A stretch of 7,781 nucleotides of DNA from an uncultured Eubacteriales bacterium (GTDB lineage: Bacteria > Bacillota > Clostridia > Oscillospirales > Oscillospiraceae), in contig URDJ01000070.1 of assembly GCA_900546615.1 (NCBI GenBank), positions 1-7,781 on the forward strand, given 5' to 3'. Shown here piece after piece: positions 1 to 5,577 of this stretch. The translations under genes and the position numbers were made by a program. Position 1 is the first letter of the stretch; the number at the start of each line of letters is the position of its first letter. Below the pieces are notes generated by a model, which worked only from the letters and a program-made list of their open reading frames with translations, was not told the DNA's origin and ran no database searches.

Positions 1-232
1 GGAATTATTGGACGTGTCCGAACCCGGTACGTCCGGGCGGGGGTGGAACCCCGCCCGGCGTGACGTCTGCCGCCGGCGTCATGGCTGCGCGACCGCGTAT
101 GTTTCGCGCAAACCGGGGCAAGGGTCGTCTGGACGCTGCCGGTGCGTTGGGTGCTCCCAGCCAATAAAAAGCCGCTTTTATTTGAGGCGGCATCAAAAAT
201 GTGCTGCCCTCAGCCTGTTCCTCCTTTTGCTG
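1..232. other. GC-rich palindromic non-coding region
   Basis: No convincing gene is seen here; open frames on both strands read as low-complexity Arg/Pro/Ala-rich sequence without family motifs. The left part is rich in inverted repeats: GGACGT (10-15) with ACGTCC (29-34); a perfect 10-bp stem CCGGGCGGGG (33-42) with CCCCGCCCGG (49-58) around a 6-base loop; and TGACG (61-65) with CGTCA (77-81). None is followed by a T-run on the + strand. It could be a dispersed palindromic repeat, a structured RNA cut by the window edge, or the untranslated end of a transcript from the left. I do not recognise a known RNA family; no tRNA or SRP RNA signature is present. Confidence 0.5.
163..191 (-). terminator. 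possible weak leftward terminator
   Basis: Read on the - strand, GCCGC (191-187) and GCGGC (175-171) form a 5-bp stem with an 11-base AT-rich loop, followed by TTTTTATT. The stem is short, and no leftward gene is seen to its right, so it may be incidental. On the + strand the same hairpin is slightly longer through G-U pairs but lacks a U-tract. Confidence 0.25.
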
Positions 233-261
233 TTGACTTGAGAGCGGAGCAGCGTTAAAAT
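233..261 (+). promoter_or_regulatory. sigma-A-type promoter for the membrane protein gene
   Basis: TTGACT (233-238) and TAAAAT (256-261) are separated by 17 bases, each one mismatch from consensus. Predicted transcription start is near 268, giving a leader of roughly 44 bases before the ATG at 312. Confidence 0.65.
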
Positions 262-262
262 G

Positions 263-282
263 ATAAGACAAGCGCTTCTTAT
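263..282. promoter_or_regulatory. inverted repeat at the predicted transcription start
   Basis: ATAAGA (263-268) and TCTTAT (277-282) are complementary, with the self-complementary AGCGCT (271-276) between them. The element covers the predicted +1 of the 233-261 promoter, a common place for a repressor operator. No regulator is assigned; it could also form a small leader hairpin. Confidence 0.35.
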
Positions 283-311
283 GATTACTTTATTGGGATG
301 GTCCACGTCAT

Positions 312-1310
312 ATGCGTAAACTCGCCCTGACAATAACATGCACCGGCTGCGTGTACTCCGCGTTCGGAGTGTTCTGCCGCTGGCTGCAGAATATGACGGC
401 CTTTGAGGAGAACGGCCTGTATAAGACCGGGAGTCTCTGGGGCGCAGTGCTGGCGCTGCTGTGCATTGCGGCGGCGGCGACGCTGTTCGGCTTTACGCTG
501 TATTTCAGGAAGAACCTGGGTCTCGCGTCCGCGCCGGACATGGGCGTGGCGCTTGCGGGCAGGACGGTGCTGCACCGGGCGGTGCTGGCGCTGGTGACGC
601 TCGTGATGGCGGCGGGCAGCGGGCTGCTGCTGTTCACGGCCTCCGATGCCGAGGCCCCGGCGGGCATGGATTTCACCGGTCTTCTGCGCGTACTGGCGCT
701 GCTGGGCCTGCTGGCTGCGGCGGGCTTTGCGGGCATCACGGCGCGGACGGGGGAGGAGACGCCGGAGGGTTCGCCGAGGCAGGCGGGCTTCTGCCTTGCG
801 TCGGCCCTGCCGATAGTGTTCTGCTGCTTCTGGCTGATAGTGAGCTACAGGCAGGACGCCATCACCTCGGTGGTGTGGAGCTACGCGCCGGAGATACTGG
901 CGATCGCGTGCTCGCTGCTGGCGTTTTACTTTGTGGCGGGCTACGCCTACGGACGGCCGAGGCCGTTTTCGGCGCTGTTTTTCTGCGAGATGGGCGCGGT
1001 GATGTGCTTTGTGACGCTGCCGGACGAGCGGCTCATAGCGATGCAGCTGATGTTCGCGGGCATGGCGGGGATGCAGATGTACCTTGCCTGGCTCATCGTG
1101 TCGAACATGCGGCGGAAGGAGGACATACTGTCCCGCTTCCCGAACGCGCAGGCCTCGGACGACATAGACGACGAGCTGCCGCCGCCCGACCCTGAGGACG
1201 AGTTCGAGCCTATGGGCGAGGAGGGGCAGGGCGACGAGGCGAGCTTTGTGGAGCTGCCGGAGGAGTACCTGGGCGAAGGCACGGCGAAAAACCCGGAAGA
1301 TGAGAAATGA
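312..1310 (+). CDS. polytopic membrane protein of unknown function, acidic C-terminal tail
   Basis: This 332-residue protein is not one I recognise. Hydrophobic stretches suggest about eight transmembrane helices, near residues 5-23, 43-65, 88-108, 123-143, 161-178, 192-212, 220-236 and 243-264. A basic stop-transfer patch (NMRRKED, 265-271) follows, then a strongly acidic Asp/Glu/Pro-rich tail (about 282-332) that is probably cytosolic and disordered. Short polar loops leave no room for a soluble enzymatic domain, and no transporter signature is visible. The ATG at 312 is the first possible start after an in-frame TGA at 282; its Shine-Dalgarno (GGGATGG, 295-301) is weak. It has its own promoter and ends just before the rpmH promoter, with a terminator 34 bases past its stop, so it is probably a single-gene unit. 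That it is a real gene is likely: the frame is long, GC-rich and shows coherent topology. Confidence 0.8.
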   Translation: MRKLALTITCTGCVYSAFGVFCRWLQNMTAFEENGLYKTGSLWGAVLALLCIAAAATLFGFTLYFRKNLGLASAPDMGVALAGRTVLHRAVLALVTLVMAAGSGLLLFTASDAEAPAGMDFTGLLRVLALLGLLAAAGFAGITARTGEETPEGSPRQAGFCLASALPIVFCCFWLIVSYRQDAITSVVWSYAPEILAIACSLLAFYFVAGYAYGRPRPFSALFFCEMGAVMCFVTLPDERLIAMQLMFAGMAGMQMYLAWLIVSNMRRKEDILSRFPNAQASDDIDDELPPPDPEDEFEPMGEEGQGDEASFVELPEEYLGEGTAKNPEDEK

Positions 1311-1313
1311 TGG

Positions 1314-1343
1314 TTGACAGGCAGCTGTCAAATGGGCTATAAT
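1314..1343 (+). promoter_or_regulatory. perfect-consensus promoter (P1) upstream of rpmH
   Basis: TTGACA (1314-1319) and TATAAT (1338-1343) match the housekeeping consensus exactly with an 18-base spacer. It begins three bases after the stop of the membrane protein gene. Predicted start is near 1350, giving a leader of about 100 bases to rpmH. The -35 lies in an inverted repeat, TTGACAG (1314-1320) and CTGTCAA (1325-1331) with a 4-base gap, which could be an operator. Such a strong promoter fits ribosomal protein expression. Confidence 0.75.
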
Positions 1344-1376
1344 AAACCTCTGCCGGTGTTCCGGCGGAGGTTTTTT
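1344..1376 (+). terminator. intrinsic terminator abutting the rpmH promoter
   Basis: A 13-bp stem (1344-1356 with 1361-1373, one G-T pair at 1351/1366) closes a TGTT loop and runs into six T residues (1371-1376). It is positioned to end transcripts of the upstream membrane protein gene. The left arm starts directly after the P1 -10 hexamer, so P1 transcripts contain only the inner part of the stem. Confidence 0.8.
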
Positions 1377-1420
1377 GTCAACTGCGGCGGCCGGAATCAA
1401 GGGTCAGGGCCGCTGTTGAG

Positions 1421-1426
1421 TATAAT
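1421..1426 (+). promoter_or_regulatory. possible second rpmH promoter (P2, -10 only)
   Basis: A perfect TATAAT lies 22 bases before the rpmH ATG and downstream of the terminator. No good -35 is found 16-18 bases upstream (CAAGGG at 1398-1403), and the predicted start near 1433 falls inside the Shine-Dalgarno AGGAAAGG (1430-1437). The response regulator promoter in this window has a similarly short leader, so use is possible, but this may be chance. Confidence 0.3.
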
Positions 1427-1448
1427 GTCAGGAAAGGATGTAATGACA

Positions 1449-1583
1449 ATGGTACGCACCTATCAGCCGAAGAAGCGTCAGCGCAAGAAGGAGCACGGAT
1501 TCCGCAAGAGAATGGCGACCCGGAACGGCCGCAAGGTACTGTCCCGCCGCCGCGCGAAGGGCAGGGCCCGTCTGTCCTACTGA
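1449..1583 (+). CDS. rpmH: 50S ribosomal protein L34
   Basis: L34 is a very basic protein of the large ribosomal subunit that binds 23S rRNA. The 44-residue product has the full family pattern: [20 protein letters not shown] near the N-terminus, then [16 protein letters not shown] and RLSY at the end; length is exactly typical. The start at 1449 gives M-V-R-T-Y, matching the family; an in-frame ATG at 1443 would add only Met-Thr. Shine-Dalgarno AGGAAAGG (1430-1437) lies 11 bases from 1449 and 5 from 1443, so spacing alone does not decide between them. It is the first gene of the operon with rnpA, the near-universal bacterial pairing. Confidence 0.97.
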   Translation: MVRTYQPKKRQRKKEHGFRKRMATRNGRKVLSRRRAKGRARLSY

Positions 1584-1584
1584 G

Positions 1585-1609
1585 CAGCCGGGGAACGCGG
1601 GAACGGCTG
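1585..1609 (+). other. stem-loop between rpmH and rnpA
   Basis: CAGCCG (1585-1590) pairs with CGGCTG (1604-1609) around a 13-base purine-rich loop that repeats GGGAA. It starts two bases past the rpmH stop, lacks a U-tract and so is not a terminator. It could be a processing or stability element that sets rpmH and rnpA apart in expression; that role is inference. Confidence 0.4.
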
Positions 1610-1625
1610 AAATAAGGGAAAACAG

Positions 1626-1976
1626 TTGGAGCATACCGACTCGCTGAAGCAGAACTATGAGTTCCGACGCGCCTACCGGAAGGGGAGGAGCGCGGCGGAG
1701 CCATGTCTTGTGGTGTATGCGAGGAGGAACGGGAGGCCGGGCAACAGGCTGGGCTTCACGGTTTCGAACAAGCTGGGCTGCGCCGTTGTGCGCAACCGCG
1801 TGCGGCGGAAGCTGCGCGAGATATACAGGCTCAATGAGGGCCGGCTATGCCGCGGGCACGACGTAGTAGTCGTAGCCCGCTCGCGGAGCGTCGGGGCGGA
1901 TTACCGGAGGCTGGAGCGGGAGTTTCTCGCGGCCTGCGGTGAGCTGGGGCTTTTGAAGAAGGAAGATGGGGAATGA
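1626..1976 (+). CDS. rnpA: ribonuclease P protein component
   Basis: This is the protein subunit of RNase P, which helps the catalytic RNA remove 5' leaders from pre-tRNA. The 116-residue product shows the family landmarks: [14 protein letters not shown] (residues 7-20), the GFTVSNK strand (43-49) and the RNR motif region [13 protein letters not shown] (56-68) that contacts RNA. Length is normal. The start is TTG at 1626: an in-frame TGA at 1608 blocks any upstream start, and no ATG or GTG precedes the conserved N-terminal motif. Shine-Dalgarno AAGGGA (1614-1619) is six bases away. The 3' end overlaps yidD by four bases (ATGA), implying translational coupling. The catalytic RNA gene is not in this window. 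Confidence 0.95.
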   Translation: MEHTDSLKQNYEFRRAYRKGRSAAEPCLVVYARRNGRPGNRLGFTVSNKLGCAVVRNRVRRKLREIYRLNEGRLCRGHDVVVVARSRSVGADYRRLEREFLAACGELGLLKKEDGE

Positions 1977-2191
1977 AACGGCTCCTTATTTCGATGATAA
2001 AGTTCTACAGGCGGAGGATATCTCCAATGACGCCGCCCTGCTGCCGGTTCATACCGACCTGCTCGCAGTATGCGCTGGAGGCGATAGAGAAGTACGGCGC
2101 CCTTAAGGGCGGCTGGCTGGCGCTCAGGCGGCTCTCGCGCTGCCATCCCTTCCATTTCGGGGAGCACGAGTTCTACGACCCCGTGCCGTGA
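1973..2191 (+). CDS. yidD: membrane protein insertion efficiency factor YidD
   Basis: YidD is a small membrane-associated protein that assists YidC-dependent insertion of inner-membrane proteins. The 72-residue product begins with an amphipathic basic helix (residues 1-16, [16 protein letters not shown]) and carries the family core: [12 protein letters not shown] (23-34), [23 protein letters not shown] (37-59) and the terminal DPVP. The conserved cysteines at 24, 30 and 57 are present. The usual GGHDPVP ending is altered to [10 protein letters not shown], a small insertion. Its ATG overlaps the rnpA stop, and AAGGAAG just upstream serves as ribosome binding site. A 74-base gap with two small hairpins (2207-2220 and 2226-2238, no U-tract) separates it from yidC. 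Confidence 0.95.
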   Translation: MKRLLISMIKFYRRRISPMTPPCCRFIPTCSQYALEAIEKYGALKGGWLALRRLSRCHPFHFGEHEFYDPVP

Positions 2192-2265
2192 CCGCGAAAG
2201 GACAAAGCTCCCGAGAGAGCAATCGCCCGTCTGACGGGACTTCACCCACTTAAGGAGCGAAAAAG

Positions 2266-3600
2266 ATGTTAGATACAATAGCTAAACCCTTTGGCTGGCT
2301 CATGATGAAGCTCTACGAGCTGACCGGCAACTTCGGCCTTGCGACGATACTGTTCTCGCTGTGCGTGACGCTGGTGCTGCTGCCGTTCATGGCCAAGAGC
2401 AAGAAGAGCATGATGCGCATGACGCGGCTGACCCCGAGGATCCAGGAGCTGCAGCGCAAGCACGAGGGCAACCAGCAGAAGCTGAACGAGGAGATGGCGC
2501 GGCTCTACCGCGAGGAGAAGGCAAACCCGATGTCGGGCTGCCTGTGGAGTCTGCTGCCCTTCCCCATCCTGCTCGCGCTGTACCGTGCGGTCGTGAAGCC
2601 GCTGACCATCATGATGGGCGTGGACTCGGCGCTGCTCGCCTCCGGCGGGGCCATAGCCGACAAGCTGACCCAGCTGGGCTACGCCATGTCCAACTACACG
2701 ACCTCGACGAACACCTTCTATGAGGAGATCTACAAGGCGAAGTTCATAAGCGACCACTGGTCGGACTTCGCGGGTCTTTCGGACAAGCTGGTGCAGATGG
2801 ACTACAACTTCATCGGCCTCGACCTGTCGAGCACGCCGAACTGGAAGTTCTGGACCTTCGACCTGTCGGCCGGGGCCTGGGCGGTCATCGGGCTGTTCCT
2901 CATCCCGATCATATCCACGGGCCTGAGCTACCTGTCGATCTATATCAGCCAGAAGATGAACCCGACTACGGCGACGATGAACGCCCAGCAGCAGAGCACG
3001 AATAAGACCATGCTGCTGATGATGCCGCTCATGAGCCTCTGGATAGGCTTCGTCATGCCGGCGGCGATGGGCCTGTACTGGATCATGAACAGCGTGCTGG
3101 GCGTTGTGCGCGATGTAGTGCTGACGAAGATCTACAAGAAGCAGATGGACATAGAGGACGCGGAGCGGATAGAGCGCGAACGTCTGCGCGAGGAGGAACT
3201 GGAGCGGAAGCGTCAGGAGACGGAGCGTCTGCGGGCGATGAATGCGACGAACGTGAACAAGAACACGAGCAAGAAGAAGCAGCAGGCGCAGCAGAAGCAG
3301 CAGGACACCGAGCGCAAGGCGGCGGCGGAGCGCGAGGAGCGCGCGGCGCGGCGCGAGCGGCTGGGCGTGACGGAGCCGGAGAAGCCGGCCTCGCAGGTGG
3401 GCAACCGCCGCTACGCGAGGGGCCGCGCCTATGTGGAGGACAGGTTCGAGAACCCGGATGCCGCCGAGGAGGCCACGCGCGCCGCGGCTGCGGAGTCGGA
3501 GTTCGGCGATTCGATAGACCCTGACGTTGAGGAAGATGTTGCTGAAGGCACCGCCGCTGAGGCGGCCTGTGACGGCGAGGAGCAGGAGAATAAGGAATGA
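2266..3600 (+). CDS. yidC: membrane protein insertase YidC/Oxa1 family
   Basis: YidC inserts and folds proteins in the cytoplasmic membrane, alone or with the Sec translocon. This 444-residue product has five likely membrane helices: about 22-42, 92-119, 203-226, 248-264 and 266-288. A cytosolic helical hairpin (about 43-91, with KSMMRM at 48-52 and EKANPMSGC at 84-92) separates the first two. There is no large periplasmic domain, and no lipobox cysteine at the N-terminus. The family signatures NPTT (232-235) and GLYW (269-272) are present. The loop between helices 2 and 3 (about 120-202) is long. The arginine normally present in the first core helix aligns with Thr35. The cytosolic tail (about 289-444) is unusually long: a charged, coiled-coil-like Glu/Arg/Gln segment, then an acidic Ala-rich end. 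Shine-Dalgarno AAGGAG (2252-2257) is eight bases from the ATG. The stop overlaps the jag start. Confidence 0.95.
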   Translation: MLDTIAKPFGWLMMKLYELTGNFGLATILFSLCVTLVLLPFMAKSKKSMMRMTRLTPRIQELQRKHEGNQQKLNEEMARLYREEKANPMSGCLWSLLPFPILLALYRAVVKPLTIMMGVDSALLASGGAIADKLTQLGYAMSNYTTSTNTFYEEIYKAKFISDHWSDFAGLSDKLVQMDYNFIGLDLSSTPNWKFWTFDLSAGAWAVIGLFLIPIISTGLSYLSIYISQKMNPTTATMNAQQQSTNKTMLLMMPLMSLWIGFVMPAAMGLYWIMNSVLGVVRDVVLTKIYKKQMDIEDAERIERERLREEELERKRQETERLRAMNATNVNKNTSKKKQQAQQKQQDTERKAAAEREERAARRERLGVTEPEKPASQVGNRRYARGRAYVEDRFENPDAAEEATRAAAAESEFGDSIDPDVEEDVAEGTAAEAACDGEEQENKE

Positions 3601-4391
3601 AAAAATATCTTGAGAAGTCCGGCAAGACCGAGGACGAGGCCCTCGCCGCGGCCCTGCGCGAGCTGGGGCTGGACAGGGACGATGTCTCGGTGGAGATAAT
3701 AGAGCGCGCCAAGAGCGGTTTTCTGGGCATAGGCGCGTCACCGGCGGTCGTGCGCGTGGAGTACGACGCGCCGGACGAGGAGGAGAGCGCGCCGGAGCAG
3801 CCGGTGAAGGCCCCGGAGCAGCCGAAGAAGGCGGAAAAGCCTGAGAAGCCCGCCGCGGCGAAGGAGGCTGCCCCTGCGGAGCCGAAGTACACCGAGGGCG
3901 TGAAGGCTGAGACTGAGAGCTTCCTGCGCGGTCTGCTGGAGCGCATGGGCGTGAAGGCGGAGATCGAGATAACGGACCGCGAGAACGGCGGGATAATGGT
4001 GAATCTGTCCGGCCCGGGCATGGGCGCGGTGATAGGCCGCCGGGGCGAGACGCTCGACGCCATACAGCACCTGACGAACTACGCGGTGAACCGCGGCAGC
4101 GACAAGCGCTGCCATATAAGCGTGGACGCGGAGAGCTACCGTGCCAGGCGCGAGGAGAGCCTTGTGCATCTGGCGGAGAAGATGGCGGCGAAGGTCGTGA
4201 AGTACAAGCGGAGCATGGCGCTCGAGCCGATGAACTCGTATGAGCGGCACGTCATCCACACGGCGCTGCAGAACTACGAGGGCGTTACCACCAGCTCCAC
4301 GGGCACTGAGCCGAACCGCAGGGTCGTGGTGTCCTACGAGCGCCCGAACAGGCAGGAGGACACGAGGCCCAGGAGCCGCGAGTGGAGCTGA
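3597..4391 (+). CDS. jag: Jag/KhpB family RNA-binding protein (Jag-N, KH, R3H)
   Basis: Jag (KhpB) is a cytosolic RNA-binding protein linked to cell division and elongation control in Gram-positive bacteria. The 264-residue product has the expected order. A Jag-N domain (1-57) includes KSGFLGIG at 39-46. A disordered Pro/Lys/Glu/Ala linker follows (58-100). The KH domain (about 101-178) carries the GRRG loop at 147-150. A C-terminal R3H domain (about 182-250) has the R-x3-H signature at Arg217/His221. All key residues look intact. It starts in ATGA overlap with the yidC stop, the usual neighbour, so the two are probably translationally coupled. The first residues MKKYLEKSGKT support the chosen start. 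The next gene is acpP after a 19-base gap, not mnmE as in many related clusters. Confidence 0.93.
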   Translation: MKKYLEKSGKTEDEALAAALRELGLDRDDVSVEIIERAKSGFLGIGASPAVVRVEYDAPDEEESAPEQPVKAPEQPKKAEKPEKPAAAKEAAPAEPKYTEGVKAETESFLRGLLERMGVKAEIEITDRENGGIMVNLSGPGMGAVIGRRGETLDAIQHLTNYAVNRGSDKRCHISVDAESYRARREESLVHLAEKMAAKVVKYKRSMALEPMNSYERHVIHTALQNYEGVTTSSTGTEPNRRVVVSYERPNRQEDTRPRSREWS

Positions 4392-4410
4392 GAAGACGGA
4401 GGCAGTGGAA

Positions 4411-4641
4411 ATGATATTTGAGACAGTGAGGGAGCTTCTGGCCCACCAGCTGGAGGTAGACCCTGAGAGCATAGGCCCGGATACGGATATCTTCGACGAC
4501 CTCGGGGCGGATTCGCTGGACGTGGTGGAGCTGGTCATGTCGATCGAGGAGGAGTACGATATCGTCATCACCGACGAGCGCGCGGGCAACGTGCGCACGG
4601 TGGCCCAGGTAGTGGAACTGCTCGAAGGTCTGGTAAAATAA
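4411..4641 (+). CDS. acpP: acyl carrier protein
   Basis: ACP carries growing acyl chains as thioesters on a 4'-phosphopantetheine arm during fatty-acid synthesis in the cytosol. The 76-residue acidic product has the family's usual length and the attachment motif GADSLDVVEL, with Ser35 as the modified residue, preceded by DTDIFDDL (24-31) and followed by the recognition helix (about 36-50). The ATG at 4411 is chosen because GGAGG (4398-4402) lies eight bases upstream and the product then matches family length; upstream extension would run into the jag coding sequence. Only 19 bases separate it from jag, and a terminator follows ten bases after its stop, so it is the last gene of the operon. 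No fab genes flank it, so it could be a secondary ACP, though the motif is typical of the housekeeping type. Confidence 0.94.
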   Translation: MIFETVRELLAHQLEVDPESIGPDTDIFDDLGADSLDVVELVMSIEEEYDIVITDERAGNVRTVAQVVELLEGLVK

Positions 4642-4650
4642 CAAAAGGGA

Positions 4651-4679
4651 TGCGCCCCCGCGCAGGGGGCGCATTTTTT
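4651..4679 (+). terminator. intrinsic terminator of the rpmH-acpP operon
   Basis: TGCGCCCCC (4651-4659) pairs perfectly with GGGGGCGCA (4665-4673) around a GCGCA loop, followed by six T residues (4674-4679). It sits ten bases after the acpP stop. Confidence 0.9.
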
Positions 4680-4690
4680 ACTGGCCGTGT

Positions 4691-4719
4691 TTGCGTTTTG
4701 GGCGGGGCCGGTGTATACT
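4691..4719 (+). promoter_or_regulatory. promoter of the nitroreductase gene
   Basis: TTGCGT (4691-4696) and TATACT (4714-4719) are separated by 17 bases, with predicted start near 4726 and a leader of about 27 bases. It follows directly on the acpP terminator, which marks a new transcription unit. Confidence 0.6.
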
Positions 4720-4752
4720 TTTTATAGAATGACCATGGACAGGAGGTACGTC

Positions 4753-5277
4753 ATGAACGAAGCTATGGAAAACCTGCTCACGAGGCGGAGCATAAGGAAG
4801 TACGAGGCGCGGCAGATAGACGATAAGCAGCTGCAGGCGGTGCTGGAGGCGGGCAGTTATGCCCCGACGGCGAGGGGCACGCAGTCGCCGCTGATGATCG
4901 CGGTGCAGAACCGTGAGGACCGGGACGAGCTGAGCCGCATAAACGCGCGCATCTGGGGCAGGGAGGGCTTTGACCCCTTCTACGGCGCGCCGACGGTGGT
5001 GCTGGTGTTCGCCGAGGCAGGCAACCCGAACGGGGTGCAGGACGCCTCGCTGGTGCTGGGCAACCTCATGAACGCGGCGCACGCCGAGGGCCTCGGCTCC
5101 TGCTGGATAAACCGGATACGCGAGACCTTCGAGCTGCCGGAGGGCAAGGCCCTGCTGAAGAAGTGGGGCGTCGAAGGCGAATGGACGGGCGTGGGCAGCT
5201 GCATCCTGGGCTACGCCGAAGGCCCGGCCCCGGTCCCTGCCGCCAGAAAGAGCGGCTATTACAGGGTCATCAAATAA
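4753..5277 (+). CDS. nitroreductase family protein (FMN-dependent oxidoreductase)
   Basis: Members of this family are usually homodimeric flavoenzymes that use FMN and NAD(P)H to reduce nitroaromatics, quinones or other electron-poor compounds; the natural substrate cannot be told from sequence. The 174-residue product shows the phosphate-binding RRSIRKY at 11-17, APTARGTQ (37-44) contacting the flavin, a central GAPTVVLVF strand (78-86), the dimer-helix segment DASLVLGNLMNAAHAEGLGSCW (97-118) and a terminal RKSGYYRVIK. The ATG at 4753 is preferred: AGGAGGT (4741-4747) is ideally spaced, and an upstream GTG at 4687 would lie before the promoter. The short length fits the compact clostridial subgroup. 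It is a single-gene unit, and its transcript would run into the palindromic block downstream. Confidence 0.9.
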   Translation: MNEAMENLLTRRSIRKYEARQIDDKQLQAVLEAGSYAPTARGTQSPLMIAVQNREDRDELSRINARIWGREGFDPFYGAPTVVLVFAEAGNPNGVQDASLVLGNLMNAAHAEGLGSCWINRIRETFELPEGKALLKKWGVEGEWTGVGSCILGYAEGPAPVPAARKSGYYRVIK

Positions 5278-5302
5278 GATACGCCTAAACAGGACAGGAG
5301 AA

Positions 5303-5577
5303 CGCCCCCGTTCCCGCGCTATTGCGGGAACGGGGGCGCAGCTTGTCGAAGAAGGCCTTGCCTTCTTCGACAAAAGGGATTGCACTCCGCTCCGCGCCTC
5401 GGTTGTCCGCTAATGGCGGACAATTCGACACTCCGCTCCGCGAGAAGTATTTTCGGCGACGTACACGCCGCCGCCGAAAATGATTGAATTTTATTTCGCG
5501 GCTGCGGCCGCGAAACTCTGCGAGGCTTTTTCGACAGACTGCGCCCCCGTTCCCGCGCTATTGCGGGAACGGGGGCG
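5303..5577. repeat. modular palindromic cassette bounded by identical stem-loops
   Basis: The stretch 5278-5592 between convergent genes holds no gene and is built mostly from palindromes. In order: stem A (5303-5317 with 5324-5338, 15 bp, loop GCTATT); stem B (5343-5356 with 5360-5373, 14 bp, 3-base loop); stem C (5403-5410 with 5416-5423); stem D (5449-5458 with 5472-5481); stem E (5494-5502 with 5507-5515); and stem A again, identical over 36 bases (5542-5577). The inner flank of each A copy carries CAGnnTGTCGAA, in opposite orientation, so the block is bounded by roughly 48-base inverted repeats. TTCGACA recurs at 5366, 5424 and 5530, and CACTCCGCTCCGCG recurs at 5383-5396 and 5429-5442. 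This resembles a REP/BIME- or MITE-like mosaic, but no transposase or target duplication is visible. Confidence 0.75.
5383..5442. repeat. 14-base direct repeat pair inside the palindromic cassette
   Basis: CACTCCGCTCCGCG occurs at 5383-5396 and again at 5429-5442. Each copy is preceded by a TTCGACA-type motif (ten bases away for the first copy, overlapping for the second). Stem C lies between them, suggesting that the cassette grew by duplication of a small unit. Confidence 0.8.

Noticed and set aside
10..58. tRNA gene suggested by a GTTCG-like stretch on the - strand
   Set aside because: No cloverleaf with acceptor, anticodon and T arms of correct length can be drawn.
5..271. Small - strand frame at the left edge
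   Set aside because: It runs through palindromic GC-rich repeats, shows no family motif, and overlaps the promoter for the rightward gene.
461..1195. Alternative + strand frame inside the membrane protein gene
   Set aside because: Gly/Ala/Arg-rich with no hydrophobic or motif structure; the 312-1310 frame shows coherent membrane topology.
285..1400. Long - strand frame opposite the membrane protein gene
   Set aside because: It is Arg/His/Gln-rich without motifs, crosses the rpmH promoter and terminator, and is explained as the shadow of a GC-rich + strand gene.
1..1448. Replication origin next to rpmH
   Set aside because: No DnaA-box clusters (TTATNCACA type), no AT-rich unwinding region and no dnaA are seen here.
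2207..2238. Possible terminator or attenuator between yidD and yidC
   Set aside because: Two short hairpins are present, but stems are 4-6 bp and no U-tract follows; the genes are probably co-transcribed.
2269..3741. 490-codon - strand frame opposite yidC
   Set aside because: It covers a clearly recognised yidC and the start of jag; its composition is typical antisense of GC-rich codons.
4687..4752. Upstream GTG start for the nitroreductase
   Set aside because: The extension would include the promoter -35 and -10; the ATG at 4753 has an ideal Shine-Dalgarno and fits family length.
5303..5577. CRISPR array
   Set aside because: Repeats are palindromes of different sequence and spacing; no regular repeat-spacer pattern or cas gene is present.
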